A DNA stretch of 64,000 nucleotides from Melieria omissa (GCA_963971225.1 OZ020267.1:112602936-112666935), one strand, 5' to 3'. Numbered from the stretch's first letter, positions 12,101-24,197 are shown. Program-made: numbers and translations. The notes: generated by a model not told the origin, from the letters alone.

Positions 12101-13290
12101 AGTACAAATGTCATAGCATTTGGGTAATAAACAACTGGGCTCAATGTTTGGCTGAATATGAAAATTAAAAAAAAAAAATTATGGGATCAGTTACATAACG
12201 CACCTGATTACTTCAACATCCATATTAAGAAAAGGAAAACCTGTACAAATCTGTTCTCAAGCCAAAGCAAAATCGCTCAATCCAAATGTATGAGGAGACT
12301 TGTAGAGTTTATATGCTCATAAGTGGTAAGTAAGGAGCATAGAAAAAACTGTCTTCCACATAGTCATGTATATATGTATGTATATACATACACATAGCTA
12401 CTCGTTTATGCCAACAATGCACACTTCCTTACTTCACTTTCACATTCAATGCGCCGTTTTTCCATAGTCTGAGTGCATCAAATGAATTTTCCATATGAAA
12501 GCCAAACAAAGGCCGAGCTGATGGAATACCAGCAGTATTTCTATTCTATGCGACAGCAGCAAGAAGCGAACAAGAAAACCGGAAATTAGCATACTTTATC
12601 GGCTGCTGCAGCTGTCTGTGCGGCAGTTAATTAAGCACACAAAAGCTCGTTGTATCAATATTGAAAATGCACTTAGTGGAAATTTTCCATCTCTCTACTA
12701 ACCATGCCGCATATGTTTCTTTGTTTCAGCGTCTGTGTAGTTGAACAGACGCTGAGCATTTGGCCAATGAATGACAGATAATTTTGAATGCGATGTAAAA
12801 TCTTAATATCCAATGACAACTACAGGTGCATATTAGACATAAAGCTGAAGTTTAAGTTTGAATTTGATTCGATTGTATTATGAGTAAGAGAGAACGCTCT
12901 AAGACCAAAGTTCACCCACTTTTTTAGCACAAGTTAAGACTGCTAGTGGAACTATGAACCCACCAAAAGTGTGAGACCTTTCACATTTCCTGTTTCAGCA
13001 TCGATAGTTTAAATAAGTGTTCAGAGAGCATTTACCGGTAAGATGGAGTTGCATTCTAACTAAGGTAGAGAATGATTACTACTCAATTATTGAGATTTGT
13101 CTGAAAAAGAAAAGCAATCTTTATTACATAGAACATAAATATCCAGTCACAGCACTGACCACACAAACACATATGTCACTCACTAAAATGCTTTCGAAAG
13201 GGCAGCTTAACTTTTGTCAATCTTATCTACAACTCAGTTGTCAACAGTCTCCTTTCCATAATCTGTATAACCCGAAAATAAGTCCAAGCT
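12101..13290. other. Non-coding DNA, nothing strongly recognised
   Basis: No gene. A short hairpin at 12726-12755 has an 11-bp perfect stem (TCAGCGTCTGT / ACAGACGCTGA) around an 8-nt loop. A TATGTA/TACATA microsatellite lies at about 12366-12393. The hairpin is too short for a typical pre-miRNA. Confidence 0.35.
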
Positions 13291-14538
13291 TTTGTCCAAT
13301 TCTCATTGTTAAGGCACCGGCTGCACTGACTCCACTTTGCACGCTTCCTCACTAACTAAACGCTGCACTTTTCCGAGCTATCAGTTTTTGAAGTCAACGC
13401 AGCTGACGTGCGTTGAAATTTTCCAAAATGCTGCACCGACGATTGTCAGTGGCCACTTCCGGCCGGCAGCGTGTTGCGCCGCCATGTGGCTGACATTTCG
13501 CGCCACCAACTACACAATGATGAATGGTGTCCATGTCCGTGTCGCTGTCGCTGTCTGTGTGAGTCGAGTTCATATTGCGCCACAGTTGAGGCTTTTGGAG
13601 ATGCATACACATACACTATTGCTGTTGTTATTGTTGTTGTCATTGTCATTGTCAGCGCTGTTGCCGTTTGGTGTTTGGTGTTGCGACTCTCTGTTCGCTG
13701 CCACCGCGCCCGGGGCTCAACACATTCGCCGCCGCCAAAGTGCCACGGCCACTGTCACTGCCGTCGCCAGCCACATGCGGCCATTGCGCGCATTGCTGAA
13801 ATGTTATTTTTGTAAAATATTTCATAACAGTCTATGCGAATTTTCAGCGCACAATTCAAAGGTTGCGTCGAGCTCCGCCTGCGCCCAACCCACCACACAT
13901 GAAGACATTCCATTGTGTTGTAGTGTTTTATGAGGCGATGGCAGCGTTGACAGTGACACTGACAACAACAACAACAACAACAACAGTGGCGCCATCACAA
14001 AATGCCCGCTGATACACCCCACGGGAAATTAATCTCACGCATATGGCCGGCTGCCGTAATGAAAATGGATGCTTTTGTTTAGAATATTCACAGCTCGCCG
14101 CACACCGTCGCCATTCGCCGTCCGACATCAGGTCGCCATGGCCGCCGGCGGATATTTAGCGCGCTATTAAGCCGCCTCACACTGTGGGTGCTTTGATTAA
14201 ATTTGCCCTGGTGGCAGACGAAGTGCGCCAACAAAAAAAATGTCACACTATTAGTGGCATTAATTGTTGGCGGCCACTGTTGGCATGCGGCGCGCGCGTA
14301 TAATTGATTTTGCGCCATTTTTCAAGGACTTTAATATATTTTATTATATAAAATGTGACACGGACTTTAAATATGGGTCAACGTTGACGCGGACGTATTA
14401 AAGTTTATTTATGGTCGTTTGGACGCTGACGATGGACGGCGGAAAGTGACTTAAATAAATATTTTTAGAAAGGCAAAATAAGCGGCAATTTGACTTTAAA
14501 GTTTGCATTCGATGAAAATTATTACTAAAATTTTTTGA
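13291..14538. other. GC-richer non-coding island with regulatory texture
   Basis: The block has GTCGCTGTCGCTGTC and TTGTTGTTG/CAACAACAA runs (13617-13650, 13963-13986). Its last part (14130-14500) is dense in homeodomain-like words: TTTATTATAT, TTAATTAT-type words, and AGTTTATTTATGG at about 14402-14414. Overlapping frames on both strands are repeat-driven and carry no domain. I infer an enhancer-like or intronic island; no transcription-factor binding is demonstrated. Confidence 0.35.
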
Positions 14539-14583
14539 CTATAGAAGAAGCAACTAGAGCTGCTCTAGTTGCTTCTTCTATAG
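14539..14583. repeat. 45-bp near-perfect palindrome abutting the hAT element
   Basis: Bases 14539-14560 and 14562-14583 are perfect reverse complements (22 bp each) separated by one base (T, 14561). The right arm touches the first base of the hAT end at 14584. The 8 bp CTAGAGCT at 14554-14561 recur exactly after the other hAT end (16503-16510). The target duplication is therefore present but is separated from the left end of the element by the 22-bp inverted copy of the flank. Confidence 0.95.
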
Positions 14584-14815
14584 CAGAGCTGTTAAAGAAT
14601 GCAATCAAATGCGAATTAAATCAGTTGAAGTCACAATCAATGACTTCAATTTTTGATTGCAGTCTTTGACTAGCGTTTTGACTAAAGACTAAAAATTTGA
14701 AGTCTGAAGTCATTTCTGTTATTCTGACTAATTAGTCATTTGGTGAAATCACTTAATGACTTCATTTTTCAGTGAAGTCACTAAATTAAGATCGGCGTTT
14801 TTTGAAAAATATTTA

Positions 14816-15717
14816 CAGGGCTATTCTGGCAAAGACTGTTAAAACACTTTCAAAAAATTATTGAAAGATAGTTTGAAAGACTGAATGAAGATTTTGGCTA
14901 TTCCAACGAAAAAATCTTTCGGAAAAAGCTCTAAAATTCAACACTCGAATTGAAAAGCTGTTTTCGGCGAACAGCATTGCCAGCCAACTCTTTTTCTGTG
15001 AAATTTGAAGCATTTTTGCAATGATGAAAGAAAATTATTTTTCCAATTTTCGTTATGATTTTCTTTTTAATTACAGATGTGTTTATCAGGATTATTTTGC
15101 AGTTACGTATTTCTTTTGAGAAAAGACAAGAACTGGTGTAAAAATATGAATTCAAATTAATTGTTTTATTTTTTATGTGATGTTAATGATGTTGTCAGAT
15201 TTAACCTTAAGGCAATGAACAGCACATGAAGACAAACACTTTCGGCCAATTTATATTATGTACTTTTGCTGTTAATTGGTGTATTTTTACGTTTTCTTTC
15301 ATCCTTCATAAAAATCTCACATTTGTAAACCAAGTGCTCTGTTCGATGCTGGCAATACTGTTGGCAAACGAACCGTCCGTCGTGAAATCAAAAATTCAAA
15401 CAAAATTTCAAAAATTTCAATCAATGGCTGAAGAAACCAAGCTGAAGTAAAAATAAAAAAAGTAATTGCATTCTTTTATAAAATATGTCCATATATATTA
15501 TATATATACGTATATCGTTTCTCTTCATAACACAAACACAACGCACGTACTTTTTGCAAGCTGAAAGACGACCCCAAAAGCACATCTTTCAAACTGTCTT
15601 TCATGTTACGGAAAAAAGCTTTCAAGATAGTTGCTAGAATAGCAAATTGTCTTTCGAAAGATTTTTGTACTTCGAAAGATTGAGGTGAGTTGAAAGATAG
15701 TTGCCAGAATAGCCCTG
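14816..15717. mobile_element. TIR element nested in the hAT copy (3-bp TTA duplication)
   Basis: A 17-bp perfect inverted repeat CAGGGCTATTCTGGCAA begins at 14816, with its complement ending at 15717. TTA occurs immediately outside both ends (14813-14815, 15718-15720). A 3-bp TTA/TAA duplication is characteristic of PIF/Harbinger, so that superfamily is the best guess. Subterminal repeats of the GAAAGATAGTTGCNAGAATAG type recur near 15620 and 15695. The 74-codon frame at 15226-15450 (+) has no recognised domain. The insertion is younger than the hAT element it interrupts. Confidence 0.8.
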
Positions 15718-15792
15718 TTAATATATTAACAAAATTAAAATTAAAATAATTCATTCTAACAAAAGGTAGCAATCAAATGAATGTAAATTCAT

Positions 15793-16230
15793 TTAAACGA
15801 CATGATTTACTTTTAACAATAATAATTTTTCGAAATTTTTGTCCGAAAAGGAACCTCGACGAGGCGTATTTAATAGTGTTGCAAACGAAAATAACCGTTC
15901 CACGGCAGATGAAGAAGGTAACGGTGTGTTATATTTTAAATACGCTTTTTTAATTGTGGGATAGCGATTCAGCATTGTTATCGATGAAGACTTATCAACC
16001 ATGTATGAAAGGAATTCATCTTTAATGAAAGAACAAGAAGTTTCCAGCGATAACTCATATAGAAAAAATTATATAAGATCTGTAGTAAAAACCTGTTGAA
16101 TATATTGATTTATTTGATATCACCTGTTGATGAAAAATCAACAAATTGACTACCGCATCCTAACTGTGCATCGTCGGAGATAAATTCACTTGAAATTAAA
16201 TTTTTTACAAAATCATTAACTTCAGTCGCT
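15793..16230 (-). pseudogene. hAT transposase C-terminal fragment (hATC dimerisation domain)
   Basis: The minus-strand frame ending at 15793 reads RYPTIKKAYLKYNTPLPSSS and then AVERLFSFATLLNTPRRGSF, followed by a LLLLKVN stretch. This matches the hATC signature (P-SSA-VERLFS ... R ... L ... L-KVN) at the extreme C-terminus of hAT transposases. Upstream coding similarity (KDEFLSYMVDKSSS) can be followed in frame to about 16090 and more weakly to about 16230. The zinc finger and catalytic RNase H-like core are missing. It is a decayed fragment, transcribed inward from the right end of the element. Confidence 0.85.
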
Positions 16231-16587
16231 GGCTTTAGCTTAACTGCAAATGACTTCAAATCACTTCAGATGACTTCAAATGACTTCAATTGACTTCATT
16301 TTGATATTGCAATCAAATGACTGCAATCAAGTGACTAGCAAAAAATGAATGTAAAAATGAATAATTATTCATAAATGTTTAGTCTGAATAATGACTTCAT
16401 TTTTTTATTCTTCTTCATTGAATACAAAAAATGAATGCACTCTTTTGCCAAAGAATCAACTGACTAATTATTCGCAAATGATTGCATTCTTTAACAGCTC
16501 TGCTAGAGCTGGAACGTCAGTAAAAATACTCAGACTTTAAACCAAAAAAATTTTTTTTTTAACTTTTGACCATCAACCATAGACAAT

Positions 16588-16748
16588 CAGGGGCGGATTT
16601 AGAAAAATATTTCGGGGAGGGTTTCAAAAAGTAATCCTTTGATATTCATAAATTGTCTTTTAATTTGTATGTATTTTTTAGTGTCGATCCTAATATTTCG
16701 GGGGGGGGGGGTTTCAACCCCCAAAACACCCCCCTGAATCCGCCACTG
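16588..16748. mobile_element. Short hAT MITE, family A copy 1
   Basis: The element runs from CAGGGGCGGATTTAG to CTGAATCCGCCACTG and is flanked by a perfect 8-bp duplication TAGACAAT (16580-16587, 16749-16756). Runs of G and C just inside the ends (including a long G run near 16700) extend the inverted repeats. Two further copies are at 33632-33702 and 61014-61182. The 8-bp duplication places it with hAT. Confidence 0.93.
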
Positions 16749-16756
16749 TAGACAAT

Positions 16757-18630
16757 TGTTACTTTTTGTTGCCTTAGTTATCCTTTCAACAAATTTCTCA
16801 CTCTTTTAAAAATTCAAGTGATTAATTTTGCAAAGCCCACAACGTTCTTTGAAGTCCTAAATGTGCCAGCAAATAACTCATTCAAAATCCACTAAATCTT
16901 CATTACACACACATACACATAGACAATCTTAAAGGGCCAAAAGCCAGCAAACACGTAAAAGGCATTGAAGCTTCATTGTTTGAATAATTACACTGATAGT
17001 GTATGAAATGCAACCGAAATGATTGCGTTAGTGTTAAATGTGAATATATGGGAATGTATGTGTGTGTGTAGATACATGTGTGGTGAGTTAATGCAAATGC
17101 TAAAGCCTTATGAAATAAATTGCATTTGCATGCGCTGTTAATTAACATAACATGACCAACATGTTCAAGTGTGGCAACAATGCCTGCGACTATGTTGGCA
17201 CACACACACACACCTACATGCATACAAACATATCCATACGCATGCAAAGGCCAACTGCACATTGGTCCACATATGAGCCAAAATATGGGAGTTATGTTGC
17301 AGCCATTGGTGTCGCCATGTCAAGGCAATGTGTCTTCTTACCGCCCCGCCCCCCAAATCACACCACTGTGTGTTCCTCCCTATTGAAGTTATGGTGTATG
17401 GCAATGTTTGAATGTGTGCATTTAAATTGGAAAGACAATGTTTGGCAGCCATATTCAAGTTGTAATCAATGTGCAATACTTAATTTTGTTATAAGACTGA
17501 GGATGCCAGCCAAAGATGAGTTTAGTCAAACATATCTACTGCTCGGATTGGGTGTTCATAGAATGTTGTATAATGTATAATTGAATGTGAAATGTGGAAT
17601 GTATGATAAATGGCTTTGTTGGGAATGTACAGAAGCACTGCGTACTTATTTTACTGGATCACTCTATAGTATAGTATTTTCCTTAAATATTCATTAGATT
17701 TCAAAGAGTATTGGAAGTCAATTATCTAAAATAATAATATGTGCTCTTAGTGTGTGAAATACCAATTGTGTTATTATTTCAAAGAAAATTTTGATTATAT
17801 ATATCTTAAAGGTTAAAGATATTTTGTTAAGATTAAAAACACATTTTGTGCTTCAATTATTTGAAATTAAAATTTTTGCTTTTAGCATGTAAACTGTTGA
17901 GGACTTCTCCTTTATTTATCAACATTTGTTCGAACAGACATAAACATTAAAATGAATTTCATGATTAGTCTGAAATAAATTTCAAGTCCTTAGCTACTGG
18001 AAATTTTATTCCCTTAAAGAATTTAAACTAGTTGATTAAAAATTATTTTTGCATTTATTAAATGCTTAAACTTTCGTTATACATTGCAGTAAAAAAAGTA
18101 CTTTGAGCAAAAGAGACGCACGCTGTCGCGTCCTTAAAACCTGAAAATAAATCCCATTGTGAATGATTCATGTCGCTTCAGTATGATAATCGACCACTTC
18201 ATACTTCGTTTTATTCATTTGTGCCGCAGCAGCAGGACCAAGAAACAAATTTACATAAACGACTGCCGCACTCAGGACAAATACACAGAATATCAGAGTA
18301 ATTCAATAAATATTGAACGACTAGTTTGGACGCTACATCAAAGAAAACTTCTGAGATCCATTGATGGAGAGAAAAATGTTATATAAGGTGTTAAATATGG
18401 TATAGAGATTTTCTTATGAACCTTTGGTTATATTCAAACATGAAAGACAACTAGCTCACTTTTTAGATCTGAATATTTAAAAGTACATGTTATAAATTAT
18501 TTGTTGCTACTATTTCTAATGAGTTAGAAAAATTTAGCAGATTGTAGGAGAACATTTTAGTATGTTTACGTGCCAAGACAATAAGTTTTACTACTTTCAG
18601 TGAATATACGAGCTCAGACAGTCACTTCAA
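16757..18630. other. Non-coding DNA, no gene seen
   Basis: CA/TG microsatellites are found at about 17200-17214. Several overlapping frames on both strands (17152-17580, 16903-17262) are microsatellite-driven and domain-free. 17640-18600 is AT-rich without identifiable ends. Confidence 0.4.
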
Positions 18631-18752
18631 CATAACCTTAGGTTAGGTTTTTTCCTTGGTCTCTCCACGCTACCCGCGCTTTGTGTGATATATTATTTCA
18701 ATTACATTGATTACATAGCAGTAGTTAGGTTAGAGGTTAGGTTAGGTTAGGT
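18628..18752. repeat. Short TTAGG-type (GGTTA) arrays at the LINE 3' end
   Basis: AGGTTAGG words cluster at 18639-18650 and 18724-18752, the latter as GAGGTTAGGTTAGGTTAGG directly abutting the 3' end of the R1-type LINE. TTAGG is the ancestral arthropod telomere unit, absent from fly telomeres. Here it most simply represents the 3' tail of the element and scattered related words. Confidence 0.6.
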
Positions 18753-20180
18753 AGGGAAGGGTGTGTGCGGCAGGACCGCACTTCCCCTCGGAGGCCAGAA
18801 TGGCCCATTGTAAATCCCTTCTTATGGTGTTCTGGAGCTAACCAATAGTATCAATCAAGGGGAAACCAGTTCGACCTCTTGATGAAGGAGAGCAGATTCG
18901 AGACTTCGAAAGAACCTTGACCACAAGGTGCGGTGTCGGCGTTCCTGCAGAGCCGGGCAGTGGCACAGGAAGTGTTGTATCGTTTCTACTTCTTTTTCAT
19001 CTCCACAGCTACGGCAGACATCACCAGGCGAGAGGCACCATTTGGTAAGTAAAGATCCGATAGCGCAGTGTCCGGTGATGACTCCAACGAGCTGCCGAAT
19101 GGAGGTACGACTCAGGGACAGTACGAATCATGTTTTCGTCAAGGAGAGGGAGGGCCACAGTCTCCAGCAGGTGCCGCAATCGGTCCTGGTACACCATGAC
19201 GACTCAATTTCCTTTTTGGTCAACCTGTCAATATACATGTACGGGGCAGATATCGGAGGAAACACAGAGGTATCCACTTCGGTGGCAGACAAGGCGACCC
19301 CCCTTCTCGTTCGCTGCTTTGTTCCCTGCCACTTCTGAGTGGCCCGGAACCCAACAGAGAGTGACCTGGTGGTGCCCAATGGCTTGAAGTGCGGTACGAC
19401 ACCTCTGCACTACCTTTGATTTCACAACAACTGATTCCAACGCTTTAAGTGCTGCCTGACTATCCACGAAAATTGTGACATCTGTGGGTGGCAGCCCACT
19501 GCCACGGATAAGTTCGGCAGACTTCCAAATTGCATAGATCTCTGCTTGGAAAATACTGCAGAGGTCCGGCCGGTCTGAATGACATGTGGGTCTGCAGTAC
19601 ATACCTTCCTCCATTTTGGAGCCATCGCTGAAAACTGTGATGGAAGCGTCTCTCGTCGCACCTGTCAGCTCCCGTTCCTCCTAGTGAGGCTAGTGCGCGC
19701 GTGTCAAAATCCAGGTATGGGATCAGATATTCCGTGCAGGAATCCAACTGATATCCGATATCCGGTTTTGCGAATGACTTAAGAATTCCATAATGTCCAT
19801 AAGCGTGTTGCCTCCACAAGTTGGCCTCCCTCAGTCTAAAGGCGCCTTTAGCTGCGCAACCCTTAATGAACTGTTCAATGGGATGGAGGTGCAAGATCAC
19901 ATCCAGCCCAGCCTGGGGAGTGCTTTTGACAGTGCCTGGTATTCCCATAGCCGCTGTTCTCTGAACCTTCGTCAGTTGCGTTACCAGGGTATTGGTGCCC
20001 GTAGCCGGCCACCAGACAATGGCTCCTTAACTTAGGATCGGCCGTATGATCGCGGTATACATCCAGTGAACGATAGTCAGCTGCAATCCCCACTTTTTCC
20101 CGAAAGCCCTTTTACAGGTGTAAAAAGCATTCAGGCTCTTTTTCACCCGCTCTTCCACATTGCGCTTCCTTATATAACCT
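18721..20180 (-). mobile_element. 5'-truncated R1-type LINE with RT thumb, RNase H and zinc knuckle
   Basis: On the minus strand: the end of reverse transcriptase (NVEERVKKSLNAFYTCKRAF, WMYTAIIRPILS, a TAA where Tyr is normal, then GAIVWWPATGTNTLV and QRTAAMGIPGTVKSTPQAGL). Then comes RNase H: VFSDGSKMEEG, SIFQAEIYAIW, FVDSQAALKAL and CWVPGHSEVAGNKAANEKGG. Last is the C-terminal CRSCGDEKEVETIQHFLCHC segment (about 18980-19020). A frameshift near 19685 separates RT from RNase H. The last catalytic Asp of RNase H (usual GN-x-x-AD) is replaced by Asn. The 3' end, after the terminal GC-rich UTR, runs into CCTAA-type repeats (18721-18752). Domain order and wording fit the R1 clade. The copy is dead. 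Confidence 0.9.
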
Positions 20181-21460
20181 TACTTTAATTAACTTTTTCT
20201 CGGCTAATATCACTGACTTTTTGAAATCTATGTTTACTAAATTATTCAGAAAAATATGAATAAAATCTTTGAAATAATTCATTCAGCGAAATGTAGAAAT
20301 TTCATGTGTTTTTGGTTTATGTTAAAATGACTTTGCCATCTCCCAAAGTGATCTAACAATATCAACATTCAGATCCCCATAATCAAGCAAAGTTTTAAGC
20401 TTTATGTGAGTGCAACAATCAGATAACTGATGAATGAACTTGTAGCTAAAAGTTTGTAGTTAGGATAGCCAAGTGATAGATGGATAGCTGGGCGTATGGG
20501 GATTCCATAATCACTGATTCCTGCAATCACTTGCAATCAGTATTTCAATATTTCTCCTAGAAATAACACACATTATGTTGGATACAGAAAACATGATAAA
20601 TCAAGGAGTTAAGGAATAAGGGGAAATATGTTGAACACTTTCTAGAAACCAAATAACAGAGAGCCATAATACCTTTGAGACACTACAAACCAAAAGTACA
20701 TACCTACTAAATTCCATAAAATTCAGTGTAGGGTGAAAAACTATGAAGAAAACGTAAAAATCAAAATGAGAGAAAATAAATGCAAATAGTATGAGAGAAA
20801 AACAAATGGCAAAGAATAACACAGCATAAGATGTGAAAAATCAATAAAAGTGACAACGACGGATTATCACTTGAAATGTCAACGCAACTAACAATTGTCA
20901 TTATGATAAACGATGATGGCCTTTTTGCTGTGAACTTTGGCCGCAGCATGTTCTATGCAAATATATGCGTCAAGCATGAATGAATGAATGAAGACGAAAT
21001 AAATTGAGTGCGTATTCAAAGACTCACTTGACAGACCTACGCTCAGTTGGATTATAATCAGTAGCGCATATAAGTGATGCAGCAGCTTGAAATGAACAGA
21101 CAATTATGGTTGTATTGGCAACTTGGTTTGGGTTTGAATATTTATTATTTCGCTGTTAAGCTTAGAAACAGGATGAGGTGTATTGGAGGATGAAGCATAT
21201 TGAAAGCAAAGGTGCCAACTAATGAGAGAATTCTCGCTTTTTGACCTTAGTAGTAGAACGAGACAGCACAGTGTAAATTTGCATAGGTACCAACAGTTTT
21301 TACAATGTGACTGAATGTTAATGTTCTCTATAAAATCAGTTTATCTGCGATTATTTTTTGCATAATCTATGCAACACAGAGTTTTTTATATACAAAATTT
21401 ATTTAAGGGTTCAAGAGAATCAGAATCAGAAACGAAGCTGCTGCCATTGTTATTTGATCC
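20181..21460. other. AT-rich non-coding DNA
   Basis: No transposon ends or coding frames with domains. ORFs near 20601-21103 (-) are short and hydrophobic without motifs. Confidence 0.4.
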
Positions 21461-21464
21461 CTAC

Positions 21465-21960
21465 TTCCCCCAAAAACACACCACAAACCAAAATTCTCCC
21501 AACAGATTCTGAATCGTTTTAAAAATATCTGGCAAATATAAACAATTGCAAAAACCTTTTAAGATTTCATTTTTACTAAAACTATTTATTTATTTTTCCT
21601 CCAAAAATTTTGGAATATTAAAAAAATGCTATTTCCACCAAAAACATACCAGAAATCAAAATTCTCTAGACGAGTTTACCAAATATCCAAATATAAATAT
21701 CCAATTCAAAAAAATTTTAAGATTTTATTTTCTCTGGAATTATTCATCTTTTCTCCAGAAATTGGGCAAAATTTTAACAAAAAAAACTATTTCCACCACA
21801 AACACAACGCAAACAAAATTCTCTCAATAGATTCTGGATCTTTAAAAAAATGTCTGCCAAATATAAATAATTAAAAAAAATATTTAACATTTTATTTCCT
21901 TTGTTATTTTATGTAATTAATTTTCCCTCCAGAAATTTTGCAATATTTAATTTTCTCTAG
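21465..21960. repeat. Diverged tandem repeat, period about 161 bp, three copies
   Basis: The same ordered blocks recur: CCCCCAAAAACACACCACAA (about 21468), TTTCCACCAAAAACATACC (about 21629) and TTTCCACCACAAACACAACG (about 21790). Each is followed by CAAAATTCTC and then an AT-rich TTTATTTTCTC-type segment with TCCAGAAATT/TCCAAAAATT. Copies differ by many substitutions and indels, so the array is old. Confidence 0.7.
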
Positions 21961-23760
21961 AATCCTACTACAACCTTCTGAGTGTGTCCTGGCACTTTTC
22001 AAAAATGTGTTTTACTTAGTTATATATACATATATATATACATTTTTTTAAATATATTCAACATCAATGCAACGTAATCTACACATTTTCTGAACCAAAT
22101 ATCATAAAAGAAAATAAGATTGAATTTGAAACAACGAGCGAAAAAAATTGATATCAATCAACAAACAACACACAGCACACTCACACATACACATCTATAG
22201 AATACTGCCAGGAAGGCTCAAATTTTCAACGCACGTGCGCACATAGCTAATCAACACAACAACAGCACATCGGCGCACACAATTGTCGTGTGTGCATTTG
22301 CGAGCGAGCGGGCATGATTTATTGGCAAATAATTACCACGCAATACTCGCAGGAAAAACACTAACACAAATGCAAATAAACAAATAGACAAACAAACAAA
22401 GAACAGACAAACACACATAAGCGTGGACAAATATACAAAAAGACAGTCAGATGCAAAAGCAGCCAATGCCTACAAAACAGTTGGCGCCATCAGCGAAAGG
22501 ATATCGGCGCAACATTTGTAATAGTATTTGGTTGGTAGTGTTGTTGTTGTTGTTGTTGTGCGCTACTGAAATGCGCTGACATCATTGTTGACATTAATGA
22601 CGAAAGCCATCATCATCACCGGCATCAGCAGCAGCAACAGCAGCAACATCGGCATCAGTGTCAGTGTCAGCCGCACTGATGTTGCCAACTGCTGCCAGAA
22701 TAACCGATTTTTCTGCCGCATTCAGCATTTGCCGCGCTCAGCTGCGAAATCCGTTTGGCACGTCATTTGGGGAAATTACTGTGTGCCCCATTTGCGGTCG
22801 CCCGTGTGGCCAACCCTTTGCAGCGAACAACCCTGCTGCGCCCAGCCAATTGCTCCGCGCGTGCGTGTTGGTTGCTGTTGTTGCTGCCGCTGCTGCATGA
22901 CTAAAATTCCTCCCGGCTGGCTCACACATCAATTTGAGCGCATTTGACGCTGTCATCGTATTAATATCACATCAATTATCATTTCCTTCGGCAGCCGCTG
23001 CTGCTGTCGCTGTGTTAGTCGCCTAGGCATCTCACTACTATTCCCCAGCGACAGCGGCTGTGTGCCATTATTACAACAGGCTTTGCCGCTTTACCTTCAT
23101 ATTGTTGTTGCTATTGTTGTTTGCGGCGAATTTTACTTGACAATGCTTTTGCAAGTTTAATTTACATTTTCATTTTGATGCCTCTTTGCTGGCATTCAGC
23201 TGATGTATTGAATTTAAATACAAAAATATTCAAAAATTCCATTAAATTCTCATTTTTAAACGAATGACAAGAAAATGGTAATTTGCTTGCTGTCATAAAC
23301 TTTTCAAGTGCCATAAATGAGCAAATAAATACATGTGATTTTTTGGAATTTATTGGGCCAAACTCTGAAAAGTCTGACAACTTGAAACTGACTCTTATTT
23401 GGCGCCCAAGCAAAATTATTCATTGCTTTCAAATTGGCTTCTTTTACTCAGTGAATGTGCTGTCTCAGTTTTTTGTAGCTTAAAAGACTTTATTCTTTGC
23501 CTTGTTGAGTTCATTGATCCATTGTTTCATTCCTTATGTTCTGAAAGTTTGAAGAACTCTATTCTTTGTGTACTTTACTCACTTTGCTGTCTAAAAAGCT
23601 TAAGCCAGAGTCTGATCTCTTTCTCCATTCTCTCAGCAGTGCATATAAAGTTGCCTGCAGTTCCTCTATTCTGGGTCAAATTTTCTCAAGTGGGCCACTT
23701 TAAAATCGATGGTCTCAGTTTTCGTTGATCAATACGGTTTTCGATCGGCTTGGAGGTAAA
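21961..23760. other. Non-coding DNA including a GC-richer island (22440-23160)
   Basis: The first part is CA/ACAAAC-rich. 22520-23110 is GC-rich with TTGTTG runs, GCAGCAGCAACAGC and TGCTGCTGTCGCTG repeats, and AATTA words. Frames there are repeat-driven and have no domain. From 23160 to 23760 nothing specific is seen. Confidence 0.35.
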
Positions 23761-24176
23761 AACGACACCCCAAAAATAATTTTGAAAAAAAAATGTTTTT
23801 TTCATTAGTTATTTACAGTTAAAGTTTTTGATCATGTTTTTTTCAAAAATTCATAACTCACGAACGGTTTATCGGAACTCAACGTTTTCTACATCAAAAT
23901 TTTTGTCAATTAATATACTTTGCCATAAAAAATCTTTCTTCACAACAAATTATTATTTAGCTGAAAAATCCTATTTGTTGTAAATAATTGAAAATTAATT
24001 AAACTTCTCCGCCAGCGAGAAAATTTTGACACATTTCATTCAATTCTATAATCCCTTACAAAAATTTTGGTGAAAAAAAGTCATTATTTTGAATTAGGTC
24101 AAAAGTTATACATGTTTTTGTGACCGCGCTCCTACCTCTAGCGCTGGAAAAGCACATATTGACGCGCGCGCGCTTA

Positions 24177-24197
24177 GTCATCGTGTCACACGATGAC
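24177..24197. repeat. Perfect short palindrome
   Basis: GTCATCGTGT and ACACGATGAC (10 bp each) flank a single C, just downstream of a CGCGCGCGC run. The function is unknown. It lies about 200 bp left of the TTAA-type end at 24389 and may belong to the same element. Confidence 0.8.

Larger units (their letters stand above)
14584..16502 (-). mobile_element. hAT-superfamily element, defective, carrying a nested insertion
   Basis: A 23-bp perfect terminal inverted repeat begins CAGAGCTGTTAAAGAATGCA at 14584, with its complement ending at 16502. An 8-bp duplication CTAGAGCT is at 14554-14561 and 16503-16510, the 8-bp size typical of hAT. Subterminal DNA is crowded with TGACTTCA/TGAAGTCA words in both orientations (14620-14790, 16240-16410), as in hAT transposase-binding regions. 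Without the 902-bp nested element it is only about 1 kb and retains just the 3' end of a transposase gene, so it is non-autonomous. Confidence 0.93.

Noticed and set aside
12726..12755. Pre-miRNA hairpin
   Set aside because: The perfect stem is only 11 bp and does not extend beyond the flanks; far shorter than a typical precursor.
18721..18752. Interstitial telomere from a chromosome fusion
   Set aside because: Only a few TTAGG-like units, directly at a LINE 3' end, and flies do not use TTAGG telomeres; a retroelement tail is simpler.
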